The position numbers and the translations under genes are program-made. A DNA stretch of 37,869 bases from assembly GCA_017560125.1 (NCBI GenBank), contig JAFYOS010000026.1, forward strand, positions 1-37,869, read 5' to 3'. This document shows, one piece after another, positions 14,291-23,373 of this stretch. Within the stretch, counting starts at the first letter, position 1, and each line of letters starts with the position of its first letter. The stretch is from Bacteroidaceae bacterium. Lineage in GTDB: Bacteria; Bacteroidota; Bacteroidia; Bacteroidales; Bacteroidaceae. Below the pieces are notes generated by a model, which was not told the origin of the DNA, did not search any database, and was given only the letters and a program-made list of their open reading frames with translations.

Positions 14291-16576
14291 TTACTGCTCG
14301 ATAAATCTTTCGTTGAACATGAACCATCCGAGCGTAAGGCCCACTTTTACGGTTTTTTTGTGCGAACTGTAGTAGTCGGCCCATCCGGAAAGGGTCAGGG
14401 ACGAGAACTTGCAGGCGAGCGAAAGCTGTGCAATGTATTCAAATCCTTCGAAATGTTTCTTGTAATATGAACTGCCATCGGGGTTCTCGCCGATGGTCTT
14501 GTAGGGCAGGAATCCATAGACCTCGCCACGCAGTTGCAGTATGTCGCTTATTTTATATATAGGTATAAGGCCGGCCGCTCCATATTGGTAGGCACGGTAT
14601 GCGGGGTCGTAGTTGAAGAGGCTGTTCATTGTGGGGGTGAACGCTCCGGCCTGCATCATGGATGCCTGGTAGGTTTCCGAGAGGCCTCGTGTGGAGTAGT
14701 AGGCCTTCAGGTATGTTCCCAGCGCGAAGCGATGGGCCAGATTGTGGTAGTCGATGCGTGTGTAGCTCATTTGCAACCACGACTGGTTGTGCTTCTTGAT
14801 GGGGCTGTTTGTGTAGCTGTGATATTTCTCCTGGCCCGAGAATACTTGTGCTATCAGCGATTCGTATCCACCGCTGGTGGGGTATGCCTTGGCGTCGAGG
14901 GTGTTGCCTTCAAATTTCATGATACCACCCAGGTATAGCGACTTGTTCTTGTCCTGAAGCGGGGTGTCGAGATCGATGTCCTTGGTGGGGAAATATTCGT
15001 CCTTTATCTGTGCGACGCCAACGCCGAATTCGGCCTTTTTCCTCATCAAGAACGGAAGCGATATTTTCAGTTTGGCAAATGTCTCGCGCTCTCGGTTCAG
15101 CACTATGTCGTTCTGCTCGGTGAACATGTAGTACTTGTTGTAGTAATTGATGATGGAGTGCGCTGCTATCAGCTTCAGCGACACGGGCACATCGAAATTG
15201 AGGTCCTGTCGGCCGCAGAACTGTATGTTGTTGTACGAATTGCCCACCTGTCCGTCGAGTATGAGCTCGTTCATCTGGTATTTCATTCCGCGGTAGTGAA
15301 CGCCGAAGTATATCTGGTTCGAACTGCTTGTAGATATGGCGCCGCCTATGTGCAACGATATGGGCTCGCGCATTTCCACGTTAAGCTGCAGGGTGTATGT
15401 GCTGTCGGCCTCGTTGTATATGGCATGGGGGATTATGGACGATATCACATTGCCGGCAAGCAGTCGGAAATAGGCCTTCTTGCACTCCTCGAACGAGAAA
15501 ATCTCGTCGTTGTTGTCGTGAAACTCCCTTCTGATATATTTTTGCTGCTCCTCGGGCACACCAGTTATTTCGATGCGCTTGAAACGCATCTGTGGCATCT
15601 TTTTCTTGAACGCCTCGCGTCGGTCGCGCAGTTCGGTGGCCGGGGTGCGCCGGTGTATGTGCTCCCTAGCCTCGTCCATCCTCTCGTTCATCATTTTGTA
15701 GCCGAGGTCGGACAGTTGCTTCAGTTTATCGAATTCGAGCAGCGATATTTCGTCCAGCTTCATGTTTATGAGTATGCCGTTGGAGTCGGGTAGGGTGTAG
15801 TTGCTCTTATCTACCACGAGGTTCTCCACCTGGCTCATGAGGTCGCCATCTTTGGGCAGGGTAGGGTTCTTGCTCACTACGCTGCCTATTATGAAATCGG
15901 GGGCGAAATCGTTTTTCATGACGTCGGCGGGGAAATTGTTGTATATGCCGCCGTCGTACAACATTACGCTATCCTTTTTTATGGGCTTGAAGACGAACGG
16001 GAAGCTCATAGATGCTCTCACCGCGTCGCCCAGATTGCCGTCGGAGTATATTATCTGTTTTTTATTATAGACATCGGCAGCCACGCATCTGAAGGGTACA
16101 AGCAGGCTGTCGAAATTGTTCTTGCAGGCAGCGTTGGCCTCCGAAAAAATCTGCATGAACGCAAGGTTCATCTGTGTGGGGTCGACGAGGTTTATCGAGG
16201 GCAGCACCAAGTGCAACGAGTCCTTGGTCTCTATGTTCAAGCTCAATATGTTGGGCTTTTCGTCGTTGCGCCTGAAATAGAATATGTCGTTCTTGTCCAG
16301 CTTGCCGCTGTACCACTTTTTGAATTCGTCGGAGCCGATGGTCTCTTCCATCTCCTCGGGCGTATAGCCCATGGCATAGAGCGCCGCTATTATGGCGCCC
16401 ATCGAGGTGCCTGCCACGTAGTCAATGGGGATGTTGTTCTCCTCGAGCGCTTTTATCACACCTATATGTGCAAGGCCGCGAGCACCGCCACCACTCATCA
16501 CCAGGCCCACCTTTTGGGCGTGTCCCTTGAATGGCATCAGCAGCGCAAAAATTATGATGAACAATATCTTCTTCAT
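14291..16576 (-). CDS. Patatin-like phospholipase fused to POTRA and outer-membrane barrel (PlpD-like)
   Basis: The 761-residue product has a signal peptide (about residues 1-20) and a patatin domain with the oxyanion loop GGGARG (29-34), nucleophile Ser58 in GTSMG and Asp208 in DGG. Downstream, a POTRA-like segment (about 330-400, FKRIEITGVPEEQQKYI) leads into a region of alternating beta-strands to the C-terminus, consistent with an Omp85-type barrel. This matches the type Vd (PlpD) layout, in which a surface or periplasmic lipase is joined to its own outer-membrane barrel. The final residues are FMFNERFIEQ, not the typical aromatic end, so the barrel is inferred from pattern rather than signature. 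It is transcribed alone. Confidence 0.88.
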   Translation of the reverse strand: MKKILFIIIFALLMPFKGHAQKVGLVMSGGGARGLAHIGVIKALEENNIPIDYVAGTSMGAIIAALYAMGYTPEEMEETIGSDEFKKWYSGKLDKNDIFYFRRNDEKPNILSLNIETKDSLHLVLPSINLVDPTQMNLAFMQIFSEANAACKNNFDSLLVPFRCVAADVYNKKQIIYSDGNLGDAVRASMSFPFVFKPIKKDSVMLYDGGIYNNFPADVMKNDFAPDFIIGSVVSKNPTLPKDGDLMSQVENLVVDKSNYTLPDSNGILINMKLDEISLLEFDKLKQLSDLGYKMMNERMDEAREHIHRRTPATELRDRREAFKKKMPQMRFKRIEITGVPEEQQKYIRREFHDNNDEIFSFEECKKAYFRLLAGNVISSIIPHAIYNEADSTYTLQLNVEMREPISLHIGGAISTSSSNQIYFGVHYRGMKYQMNELILDGQVGNSYNNIQFCGRQDLNFDVPVSLKLIAAHSIINYYNKYYMFTEQNDIVLNRERETFAKLKISLPFLMRKKAEFGVGVAQIKDEYFPTKDIDLDTPLQDKNKSLYLGGIMKFEGNTLDAKAYPTSGGYESLIAQVFSGQEKYHSYTNSPIKKHNQSWLQMSYTRIDYHNLAHRFALGTYLKAYYSTRGLSETYQASMMQAGAFTPTMNSLFNYDPAYRAYQYGAAGLIPIYKISDILQLRGEVYGFLPYKTIGENPDGSSYYKKHFEGFEYIAQLSLACKFSSLTLSGWADYYSSHKKTVKVGLTLGWFMFNERFIEQ

Positions 16577-16598
16577 TTCGTGGCCTTTTAATTTTTTG

Positions 16599-16606
16599 CA
16601 AACTTA
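16599..16606 (-). promoter_or_regulatory. -7 element upstream of the patatin gene
   Basis: TAAGTTTG on the minus strand matches TAnnTTTG, 22 nt upstream of the start codon at 16576. No -33 match is clear. Confidence 0.45.
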
Positions 16607-16660
16607 CAAAAAAATGTATCTATTCGGAATTGTGAACAGCTAAATATCTCTAATTATATA

Positions 16661-16694
16661 AAAAAATATCCCTGCCCGACGGGCAGGGATATTT
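16661..16694 (-). terminator. Terminator of the GH97 gene
   Basis: A 14-bp perfect stem (16664-16677 with 16681-16694, GC-rich core CCCTGCCC) and 3-nt loop is followed on the minus strand by a T run. Confidence 0.93.
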
Positions 16695-16714
16695 TGTATT
16701 GCTTGGTTGTGTGA

Positions 16715-18667
16715 TTACTGGATTGTAGCAGCAAAACCACCGCCGGGAGCAAAATTAATCTGCACTTTGTCGCCCTTGCGCACCTTGCGAGTGCTCATCT
16801 TGTAGTCCTCAGCATCTCTGCTGATGTTTACACCGTCCTCCCACATTGTCATGGTATATTCTTTACCGGCCTCGAGGAAGTCGAGTGTAACCTCCTTCTT
16901 GCGTGATGTCCAGTCGGTCATACCGCCCATCCACCATTTGTTGCCGTTGCGACGTGCCATGATAATGTAGTCGCCTACAGCAGCGTCAAGTGCCACTGTC
17001 TCGTCCCATGTTGTGGGAACCGGGCCCAGATATTTCATCATGTCGGGCTCCTTCTCGTAGTTAGTGGGACGGTCGCAAAGCATCTGAAGGGGTGATTCGA
17101 ATACTACATACATACCCAGCTGGTGGCAACGTGTACCCTGTGACATGGGGATGTACCAACGCTCAACGAATTCGCCTTTCTTCGAGTTGCGCATAGCACC
17201 GGGAGTGTAGTCCATGGGACCGCAAGCCATACGTGTGAAGGCGAGTGTTACGTTGTGCTCGGGTGTGAGATCGTCAGTCCATTTGTTCTGCTCGCCACCA
17301 TAAACACCCTCCGATGTAAGCATGTTGGGGAATGTACGTGTGATACCTGTGGGTTTGTATGAACCGTGGTAGTCAACGAGCAGCTGGAGCTCGGCTGCAC
17401 GTTTTGCTGTGCTGTAGTACCAATCAACCATCCACTGGTCGTCGCGCTGCATGAAGTCGATTTTAAGACCTTTAACGCCCCACTCCTTGAATTTGGGAAG
17501 CGCCTCGTCCATCTTCTCCTCAAGGCCCAACCATGTCATCCACAAGATGATACCTACGTTTTTCTCTTTACCGTAGCGGATGAGCTCAGCGAGGTCCATC
17601 TCGGGAACGATGTCGAGTACAGTCTTGTTGATGTCGTACCAACCCTCGTCGAGAACGATGTACTCGATGCCTGCCTTAGAAGCGAAGTCGATGAAGTATT
17701 TGTAGGTCTGTGTGTTAACGCCACAGGGGAAATCAACGCCAGTGAGCGAGCAGTTGTGCCACCAGTCCCAAGCTACCTTACCGGGCTTAATCCACGATGT
17801 ATCCTGAATGCGTGAGGGTGCTGCCAATGCATAGAGTGTGTTGCTTGTGAGGAGCTCTGTGTCCTTGTCTGCAATCACAACGGCACGCCAGGGGTATGAA
17901 CGGTTACCTGTTGTCTTGGCAATGTAGTCTGCTCTCTTTGTAACAACCATGTCGCGGTCTGAACGCTTCTCGGTCTCAAGTGCATATGCGGGGAAGATAC
18001 CCTTGAATGTGTTGCCCTCGCCCTTCTGATAGTAAACGCCGGGGTAGCTCTCGAGGTCAACCTCGGTGATAATCATTCTCACGCCGTTGTCGGTTGCAAG
18101 CATGGGGTGGCTTGCAAATTTGTCCTTTGCGATGGCGCCCACTGTGGTGTCTATGAATTTGCGCTCCTGGTGTGTGTACATAGAACCCTCCTCGGGGAAG
18201 AGGATCTTGTTGTCGTTAACGAAATTGTAAGCAACAGTCTCGTCGATTACGTTAACCTCTTTCTTGCCGAAGCGTGTCACAAAGCGATATGCAACAGCGT
18301 CGTCGTAAAGACGGAAAATAACAGAATATTTTCCGAAATTGAAAGTACTCTCGTTGTACTTCATGTTCGCCTTGCTGGTACGTACAGCGATGGTGGGCTC
18401 GAATACCTCCTCGACTGTTTTTGTCTTGGGCTTGAGCGAATTTACTTTTTCACCGGCAACAATTCCGTTGCTGAACTTCATGGCGATGGGCATTTTTGCG
18501 AGCACCTCTTTGCCGTCGAACTCCACCGAGTAGTAGAGCTTCTGGTCTTCGATGCTTACGTTGGCCTTGATTTCGCCTGAGGGTGAAGAGAGAGTGGCTG
18601 TCTTCTGAGCCGATACAGTGAACACTGTCATGAGTGCAATCACTGCAAATGAAAGAATTTTCTTCAT
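16715..18667 (-). CDS. Glycoside hydrolase family 97, retaining-type (alpha-galactosidase-like)
   Basis: The 650-residue product has a signal peptide (about residues 1-20, ending VSAQ), the N-terminal beta-sandwich, a (beta/alpha)8 barrel from about 300 (KVAWDWWHN) to 570 and a C-terminal beta domain, all in the GH97 order. GH97 contains inverting alpha-glucosidases like SusB and retaining alpha-galactosidases. Here GLKIDFMQRDDQW puts Asp404 where the retaining nucleophile lies, and Glu459 in YGGEQNKW fits the acid/base by spacing, so I predict the retaining class. The gene is not in a SusCD locus. It probably acts on alpha-galactosides or related sugars in the periplasm; the substrate is inferred. 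Confidence 0.93.
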   Translation of the reverse strand: MKKILSFAVIALMTVFTVSAQKTATLSSPSGEIKANVSIEDQKLYYSVEFDGKEVLAKMPIAMKFSNGIVAGEKVNSLKPKTKTVEEVFEPTIAVRTSKANMKYNESTFNFGKYSVIFRLYDDAVAYRFVTRFGKKEVNVIDETVAYNFVNDNKILFPEEGSMYTHQERKFIDTTVGAIAKDKFASHPMLATDNGVRMIITEVDLESYPGVYYQKGEGNTFKGIFPAYALETEKRSDRDMVVTKRADYIAKTTGNRSYPWRAVVIADKDTELLTSNTLYALAAPSRIQDTSWIKPGKVAWDWWHNCSLTGVDFPCGVNTQTYKYFIDFASKAGIEYIVLDEGWYDINKTVLDIVPEMDLAELIRYGKEKNVGIILWMTWLGLEEKMDEALPKFKEWGVKGLKIDFMQRDDQWMVDWYYSTAKRAAELQLLVDYHGSYKPTGITRTFPNMLTSEGVYGGEQNKWTDDLTPEHNVTLAFTRMACGPMDYTPGAMRNSKKGEFVERWYIPMSQGTRCHQLGMYVVFESPLQMLCDRPTNYEKEPDMMKYLGPVPTTWDETVALDAAVGDYIIMARRNGNKWWMGGMTDWTSRKKEVTLDFLEAGKEYTMTMWEDGVNISRDAEDYKMSTRKVRKGDKVQINFAPGGGFAATIQ

Positions 18668-18747
18668 CTCGTTTTTGTTTATTGATTATTAAATAGGGTT
18701 ATTTTATCTTATTTGGCGAAGTTAATCAAAAAAAACGAAAATTGGTT

Positions 18748-18755
18748 TATCTTAG
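18748..18755 (+). promoter_or_regulatory. Possible -7 element for the AlkD-like gene
   Basis: TATCTTAG is a two-mismatch-or-less variant of TAnnTTTG, 17 nt upstream of the start at 18773. Weak evidence. Confidence 0.3.
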
Positions 18756-18772
18756 CGCAAAATAAACAACCG

Positions 18773-19456
18773 ATGGATGTCATGGATATAAGGGCGCAGC
18801 TCCATGCTATGCGCGACGAAGGGTATTGCGATTTTGCAAACAGGCTCATTCCGGGAATGGCCGATGATTATATCATAGGGGTGCGCACTCCCGCACTCAG
18901 GGCGATGGCTAAAAATCTTGTCAAGGCGGGTGGCTACGTTCCTTTCCTTGCTTCATTGCCCCATAACCATTTCGAAGAAAATCTGTTACATGCTTTTATC
19001 CTGTCGTACGAAAAATGTACAATGGCGCAATGCGTGGAGCGTGTCGAGAGCTTTCTGCCCTACATAGACAACTGGGCTGTGTGTGACCAGTTTGTGATAA
19101 AGCGCTTTGCCGATGCCCCCGAACAGATATATCCTCTGCTGAAAAAGTGGATGGCGAGCGACCTGTTATATACCCGTCGCTTTGCGGTGGTCAATTCCAT
19201 GCGCTTCTTTCTCGATGGCGATTTTCGCCCTTGCATGCTCGACGATGCCGCGTCGGCTGTTACGGACGACTACTATATGCAGATGGCTGTTGCCTGGTAT
19301 TTTGCCACGGCGTTGGCCAAGCAGTACGATGCTGCGCTGCCCTATATAGCCGAACGTCGTTTGCCGCCTAAGGTGCATGCCATGGCAGTGCGTAAGGCTA
19401 TCGAAAGCCTTCGCATCGATGCTGCTCGCAAGACGATAATAAAATCCTTCAGATGA
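18773..19456 (+). CDS. AlkD-like DNA alkylation repair protein
   Basis: Starting at the ATG at 18773 the product has 227 residues. The frame is open upstream to a TTG at 18713, but the probable promoter lies there. It is all alpha-helical in pattern, as in HEAT-like DNA glycosylases of the AlkD family (PF08713). Residues matching the AlkD DNA-binding set are visible: Trp101 and Asp105 in DNWAVCD, and Arg135 or Arg136 in LYTRRFAVV. These enzymes remove positively charged alkylated bases. The last 8 nt overlap the 3' end of the convergent ATP-grasp gene (19449-20627). Confidence 0.85.
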   Translation: MDVMDIRAQLHAMRDEGYCDFANRLIPGMADDYIIGVRTPALRAMAKNLVKAGGYVPFLASLPHNHFEENLLHAFILSYEKCTMAQCVERVESFLPYIDNWAVCDQFVIKRFADAPEQIYPLLKKWMASDLLYTRRFAVVNSMRFFLDGDFRPCMLDDAASAVTDDYYMQMAVAWYFATALAKQYDAALPYIAERRLPPKVHAMAVRKAIESLRIDAARKTIIKSFR

Positions 19457-20627
19457 TGTCGGTGGTGGCCGTCACATATGCAAGATAGTTGCTCTGTGGC
19501 GTTTGCGGAATGAGTGGCTGAAAACCCGATACCAGTCGGCCGTTGGAAATACGCAGCGGGTTGCTTCTTTCGAGCTCCTCACTTCTTTTTTTGAGCTCGT
19601 CGTGGGTGGGGAAATATTCAATGGCATACAATCCGCGGCTGCCTTCGGCCAAGTGGCGTTGCGAAAATATTACCGACAGCACGCCCATGTTCATGCGCAT
19701 GTTGACCTCCACGCATGGGTGTATGCCACATCTGTCGCCCTCGCGGCAAATCATCATATCCACTCCCAGGTAGCCCTTGTAGTTGTGTCCGTACACCTCG
19801 GTAAGCCGTTCGGCAAGCTCCTCTTTTACGGCGTCCAGTTGCTCGAGCTCTATGTGGCGCGCGAGTGTAGCTCTGTGCGCCTCCTCCGATTGCAGTATGT
19901 TGCCGCGGTAGGCGCCCTGTGTGTTCGTTTCGAAGAGCGAGTAGCCGACGAATGTAATGCCACCCAAGCCGTCGCTGTGAAATTCGAGGGCGAAATCGGC
20001 CACCTTATCATATATGGGCGTTGCCACCACGAAGCCCTGCTCCTTTATAATCCTGCTGCAACGGCCGTGCGATTTTTCGTTGTAAGTGCCGAAGCACCAT
20101 AGCAATCCCTTGCCGCTACCCGACCAGGGTGCTTTGAATATGCATCGCGGCGTTTCCGTGGCGTATTTCCGACAACTTTCTGCGTCGTGCAGTATGTCGG
20201 CGGTGTATCTGCCGCGGGCACATGCGAGGCTTTTCAGCAGGGCAACATCGTAGTCGCGTCCCGATAGTGCGCGGTAGCGCTGTAGCTCCTCGGCGGTGGG
20301 GAGTGCTTCGGCGGGTATCGATGTCTGCGACAACTGTTTGCGCAGCGATACGTTCCATCCCCACGGCACTATCTCGTCGCATGTGGCGAGTGTGGCGCTG
20401 TTGCTGCTTACAGCCTCCACATCGATGCCATACAGCTCCCTTTGCTTTTCTATGAAGCCTTGGTTGGCAATGTGCGAAACAAGAATGTGGCTGCCGGGGT
20501 CGGCATACCACATTGGAAGCATTTCCAATTCGCACACCATTTGCCGTACTTTGGCCGATGGCTGATAGTTCTCGCTGTTGTTGGCCAATGCGAGGTCGGT
20601 GTGCGGATTGAAAATATATAGTTTCAT
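19449..20627 (-). CDS. ATP-grasp-like protein of unknown substrate
   Basis: I do not recognise a named family for this 392-residue soluble protein. Its middle and C-terminal parts look like an ATP-grasp fold: Lys165 opens a glycine-rich loop KAPWSGSGKG, acidic residues follow in the centre, and VEVNMRMNMG (from Glu307 with Asn309) resembles the metal-binding end of the family. ATP-grasp enzymes join a carboxylate to an amine or thiol via an acyl-phosphate. The gene starts 7 nt after the stop of a lipoprotein M64 peptidase and is probably in its operon. A peptide or amino-acid ligation role is a guess. Confidence 0.75.
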   Translation of the reverse strand: MKLYIFNPHTDLALANNSENYQPSAKVRQMVCELEMLPMWYADPGSHILVSHIANQGFIEKQRELYGIDVEAVSSNSATLATCDEIVPWGWNVSLRKQLSQTSIPAEALPTAEELQRYRALSGRDYDVALLKSLACARGRYTADILHDAESCRKYATETPRCIFKAPWSGSGKGLLWCFGTYNEKSHGRCSRIIKEQGFVVATPIYDKVADFALEFHSDGLGGITFVGYSLFETNTQGAYRGNILQSEEAHRATLARHIELEQLDAVKEELAERLTEVYGHNYKGYLGVDMMICREGDRCGIHPCVEVNMRMNMGVLSVIFSQRHLAEGSRGLYAIEYFPTHDELKKRSEELERSNPLRISNGRLVSGFQPLIPQTPQSNYLAYVTATTDII

Positions 20628-20634
20628 CTTTTTT

Positions 20635-21990
20635 TTATTTGCAAATGTAGTCGAGATACTTTCTGATGGCTGCCTGGCATACGGGGCAGAAATCGTAAAG
20701 CTGGTTCATCATGCACTTGGGCCAGGGACGGAATATGCCCTTTTCAAGGTAGCCGCCGCCCTCGTATGTGCCTATGGGCCATTGTGTGTCGGGCAGTCGC
20801 AACAGCGAGTCGCTCACCGGTGTGGGGATGGGTGTGCCTTCGGCTATCATGTTCTCCCATTTGCCGCTGAAATTCACGAATGTCGTCAGGTTGGCCTCCC
20901 ACGGCTCCTTGTCGGCAGGGTAGAACTCGCTCACGGTGTTGCCCTTTTCTACATACTCGTCGCCCAGTCCCATGAGGCTGTGTCCGAATTCGTGTACATA
21001 CACCTCGCCAGTCTTTCCGGTCTTTCCGGCCGAGCCCAGTCCGTAGTAGTTGTATATGCCGCCACCGCCATACTTGTCGGAATTGGTGAGAATGAAGATA
21101 GATTCGTAGGGCGCCGATGCAGCTACATCCCTTACCTTATGGAATTCGCTTGTCATCTGGTAGCGTTCGCTGCCGAATGTGTAGAAGCGGCAGTCGAGCA
21201 GTGTCTTTTTCCATTCGCCCTTGCCGGGAATGCTTATTCCCGATTCCTTGGAGGGCGCCCATACGGCACGTATATTTATGCGCTGCTTTTCCGAGGTGAA
21301 GGGTTCGTAGGCAAACAGGGCGTTGCGCCATGCGTCGCATGCGGTCATGAATTTTTCTTTCTCCTCGGCGGTAAATCCGTCGGGCAACAGCACTATATCA
21401 AGGCTGTGTTCAATGCTTCCGCCTATGTGTATATCCACCGCTTCGTACTCGGGTGTGAAGGGCTCGATGTTGTAGTCGCCAATGCTTGCCGCATATGTGT
21501 ATCGCTTTTCGAACAGCTTGCTTTTCTTGTTGCGGGCATATATCTCCACCGTGAAATCCCTTTTAGGGCAGGGGAATATAAGGCTCTCGGGATATGAGCG
21601 TGTCGTTTTCTGTGCTTCGGCGGTGGTCTGCCACTCGTTGAAGAGCGTGCAGTAACCATTTTGGTAAATTACCTTCTGTTCCTCGGTATCGACAATGCGG
21701 AACAACTGCTCGCCATATCCGAAGGGGTTGATGAGGCTCTTGTGCGAGCCGGCCCATTGGCCCTCGAGCTTCATGCCGTCAAAGGCGTAGTTCTCGCTGT
21801 TGCAATCGCCGTAGTGGTGGAAATCGAAACGGAATGTACCGTCGGTGAAATATTTGTCGTAATCTATATCCTGCTCGCTAATCTCGCTGAGGGTGATGCA
21901 CTCCTGAGCCTTGTCGCTTTTGGTCGATTGCACGGCACATCCCGAAAATAATAGGGTCGCCAGCGCTGTGGAAAAAAGTAATCTTTTCAT
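20635..21990 (-). CDS. Lipoprotein peptidase of the M64 (IgA peptidase) family
   Basis: The 451-residue product has a lipobox ending at Cys18 (LFSGC). An N-terminal domain of about 170 residues precedes the catalytic domain. The metalloprotease motif HEFGHSLMGLGDEY at 333-346 supplies zinc ligands His333 and His337, catalytic Glu334 and the likely third ligand Asp344, typical of peptidase family M64. The family was named from an IgA protease of Clostridium ramosum, but most Bacteroidales members have no tested substrate. It is probably surface- or periplasm-anchored. An ATP-grasp-like gene follows after 7 nt. Confidence 0.93.
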   Translation of the reverse strand: MKRLLFSTALATLLFSGCAVQSTKSDKAQECITLSEISEQDIDYDKYFTDGTFRFDFHHYGDCNSENYAFDGMKLEGQWAGSHKSLINPFGYGEQLFRIVDTEEQKVIYQNGYCTLFNEWQTTAEAQKTTRSYPESLIFPCPKRDFTVEIYARNKKSKLFEKRYTYAASIGDYNIEPFTPEYEAVDIHIGGSIEHSLDIVLLPDGFTAEEKEKFMTACDAWRNALFAYEPFTSEKQRINIRAVWAPSKESGISIPGKGEWKKTLLDCRFYTFGSERYQMTSEFHKVRDVAASAPYESIFILTNSDKYGGGGIYNYYGLGSAGKTGKTGEVYVHEFGHSLMGLGDEYVEKGNTVSEFYPADKEPWEANLTTFVNFSGKWENMIAEGTPIPTPVSDSLLRLPDTQWPIGTYEGGGYLEKGIFRPWPKCMMNQLYDFCPVCQAAIRKYLDYICK

Positions 21991-22027
21991 TATGGTATGT
22001 TTATCGTTTTTTTGAAATCTGCATTTG

Positions 22028-22035
22028 CAAAAGTA
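22028..22035 (-). promoter_or_regulatory. -7 element of the M64 operon
   Basis: TACTTTTG on the minus strand is an exact TAnnTTTG, 37 nt upstream of the M64 start codon. Confidence 0.5.
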
Positions 22036-22126
22036 TTCAAAATATTCTTATGTTCCCCGTTTCCGCCACCCAACTTTGAATTGCACGGCAATATTTCTTC
22101 CTTTTTTATATAAAAAGTTCTCTTTC

Positions 22127-22160
22127 TTGTTGAACTATTTGATGTTTATGCTTATTTTTG
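22127..22160 (+). promoter_or_regulatory. Promoter of the SPOR lipoprotein gene
   Basis: A doubled TTG (22127-22132) lies 20 nt before TATTTTTG (22153-22160), an exact TAnnTTTG. The leader would be about 70 nt. Confidence 0.6.
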
Positions 22161-22236
22161 CAATCGAAAATGAGAGAGCCCTGTCGCTCTTGATTTTTTT
22201 TATGTGTGAATATAAATCTATAAAATAATTTTAACG

Positions 22237-22728
22237 ATGAAGAAATTTTTAGTTTTAGGGCTTGGAGTGTGCATGATGTTTGCCTTCAGCTCATGTAAAT
22301 CAAAGAAAGAGAGTGCTTACAAGACAGCTTACGATCAGGCTAAACAGCAGGAGCTCGTTCAGGGTGAGTCACAGGCTTCGGAGCCTATCGAGATTGCTCC
22401 CGTTACAAGCAAGACCACTTCGAAGGCTGATGCTACATATCGCACCGAGAAGGTTATCCTTGCAAGCGGCGCAGCAGGTTCATTGAAGGCTTTCAGCGTA
22501 GTATGCGGTAGTTTCTCTTCGAAGACCAACGCCGATGCTCTTCGTAACAAGCTCGTAGGCGAGGGTTACAATGCACTCGTTGTTCAGAACCCTGCAACAG
22601 GTATGTATCGCGTAGTATGCGCTTCATACGACGACAAACAGCAGGCTGCCGACGCTCGCGAGTCGTTCAAGGCTAACCACCCCAACGATGCCGATTTCCA
22701 GAAGGCATGGTTGCTCTACAACAGATAA
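22237..22728 (+). CDS. SPOR domain lipoprotein
   Basis: The 163-residue product has a lipoprotein signal peptide with lipobox cysteine 20 (AFSSC), a low-complexity linker rich in Ser, Thr and Lys, and a C-terminal SPOR domain (about 84-160, FSVVCGSFSSKTNADAL...). SPOR domains bind denuded glycan strands of septal peptidoglycan, so the protein is probably recruited to the division site or other zones of active cell-wall processing. It is monocistronic, with its own promoter and a strong terminator. Confidence 0.92.
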   Translation: MKKFLVLGLGVCMMFAFSSCKSKKESAYKTAYDQAKQQELVQGESQASEPIEIAPVTSKTTSKADATYRTEKVILASGAAGSLKAFSVVCGSFSSKTNADALRNKLVGEGYNALVVQNPATGMYRVVCASYDDKQQAADARESFKANHPNDADFQKAWLLYNR

Positions 22729-22748
22729 AATAGCACGACTTGATATGG

Positions 22749-22788
22749 ATTGCGGCTCGGCACAACCGGGCCGCAATTTATTTTTTGT
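22749..22788 (+). terminator. Terminator of the SPOR gene
   Basis: An 11-bp stem (TTGCGGCTCGG, 22750-22760, with 22766-22776, one U-G wobble) is followed by a T-rich run. Confidence 0.9.
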
Positions 22789-22831
22789 TCTGTCTGATAA
22801 CATTTTTTTTGATAGTTTGCCAAAATAGTTC

Positions 22832-22862
22832 TTGTCGGACTCTTTATTTTGCACTACTTTTG
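22832..22862 (+). promoter_or_regulatory. Promoter of ruvX-def-TPR
   Basis: TTG (22832-22834), a 20-nt spacer and TACTTTTG (22855-22862) fit the Bacteroidota promoter, about 55 nt before the ruvX start. Confidence 0.7.
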
Positions 22863-22916
22863 CAACCGTCTGAAAAGTAGGACAGAACTAATTAAATAAT
22901 AAATCCGATATTTTCT

Positions 22917-23345
22917 ATGGGCAGAATACTTGCTGTCGATTATGGGAAAAAACGCACCGGCCTTGCTGTCACCGACGAGTTGCAGATAATTGCTGGTGGG
23001 TTGACGACGGTTGACACCGTTGGTCTTATAGACTATATACTTGCATATATAAAAAAGGAGAACGTAGAGCGCATTGTGGTGGGATTGCCCAAGAAAATGA
23101 ACAACGAGTACTCCGAGAACATGGTTCGCATAGAGCCGTTTGTGAACCGCATGCGCAAACTGCTGCCCGATATGCCCATTGAATATTACGACGAGCGTTT
23201 TACTTCGCAGTTGGCACAGCAGGCCATACTCGAGGCCGGCCTCAAGAAGAAGGCACGACAGAACAAGGCGCTGGTCGATGAGATAAGCGCAACCATCATT
23301 TTGCAGTCGTACCTCGACAGCCGCCAGCGCACCTTCTCACTATAA
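22917..23345 (+). CDS. ruvX: Putative Holliday junction resolvase RuvX (YqgF family)
   Basis: The 142-residue product has the RNase H-like fold of the YqgF family: ILAVDYGKKRTGLAV at the N-terminus with catalytic Asp8, VGLPKK in the centre, DERFTS and the final VDEISATIILQ helix carrying the last acidic residues. Family members are proposed to resolve Holliday junctions or to process the 16S rRNA 5' end; both roles exist in the literature of the family and cannot be separated here. It is first in a probable operon with def (28-nt gap). Confidence 0.93.
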   Translation: MGRILAVDYGKKRTGLAVTDELQIIAGGLTTVDTVGLIDYILAYIKKENVERIVVGLPKKMNNEYSENMVRIEPFVNRMRKLLPDMPIEYYDERFTSQLAQQAILEAGLKKKARQNKALVDEISATIILQSYLDSRQRTFSL

Positions 23346-23373
23346 TACACATACGCAGAAATAAATAAAAACT

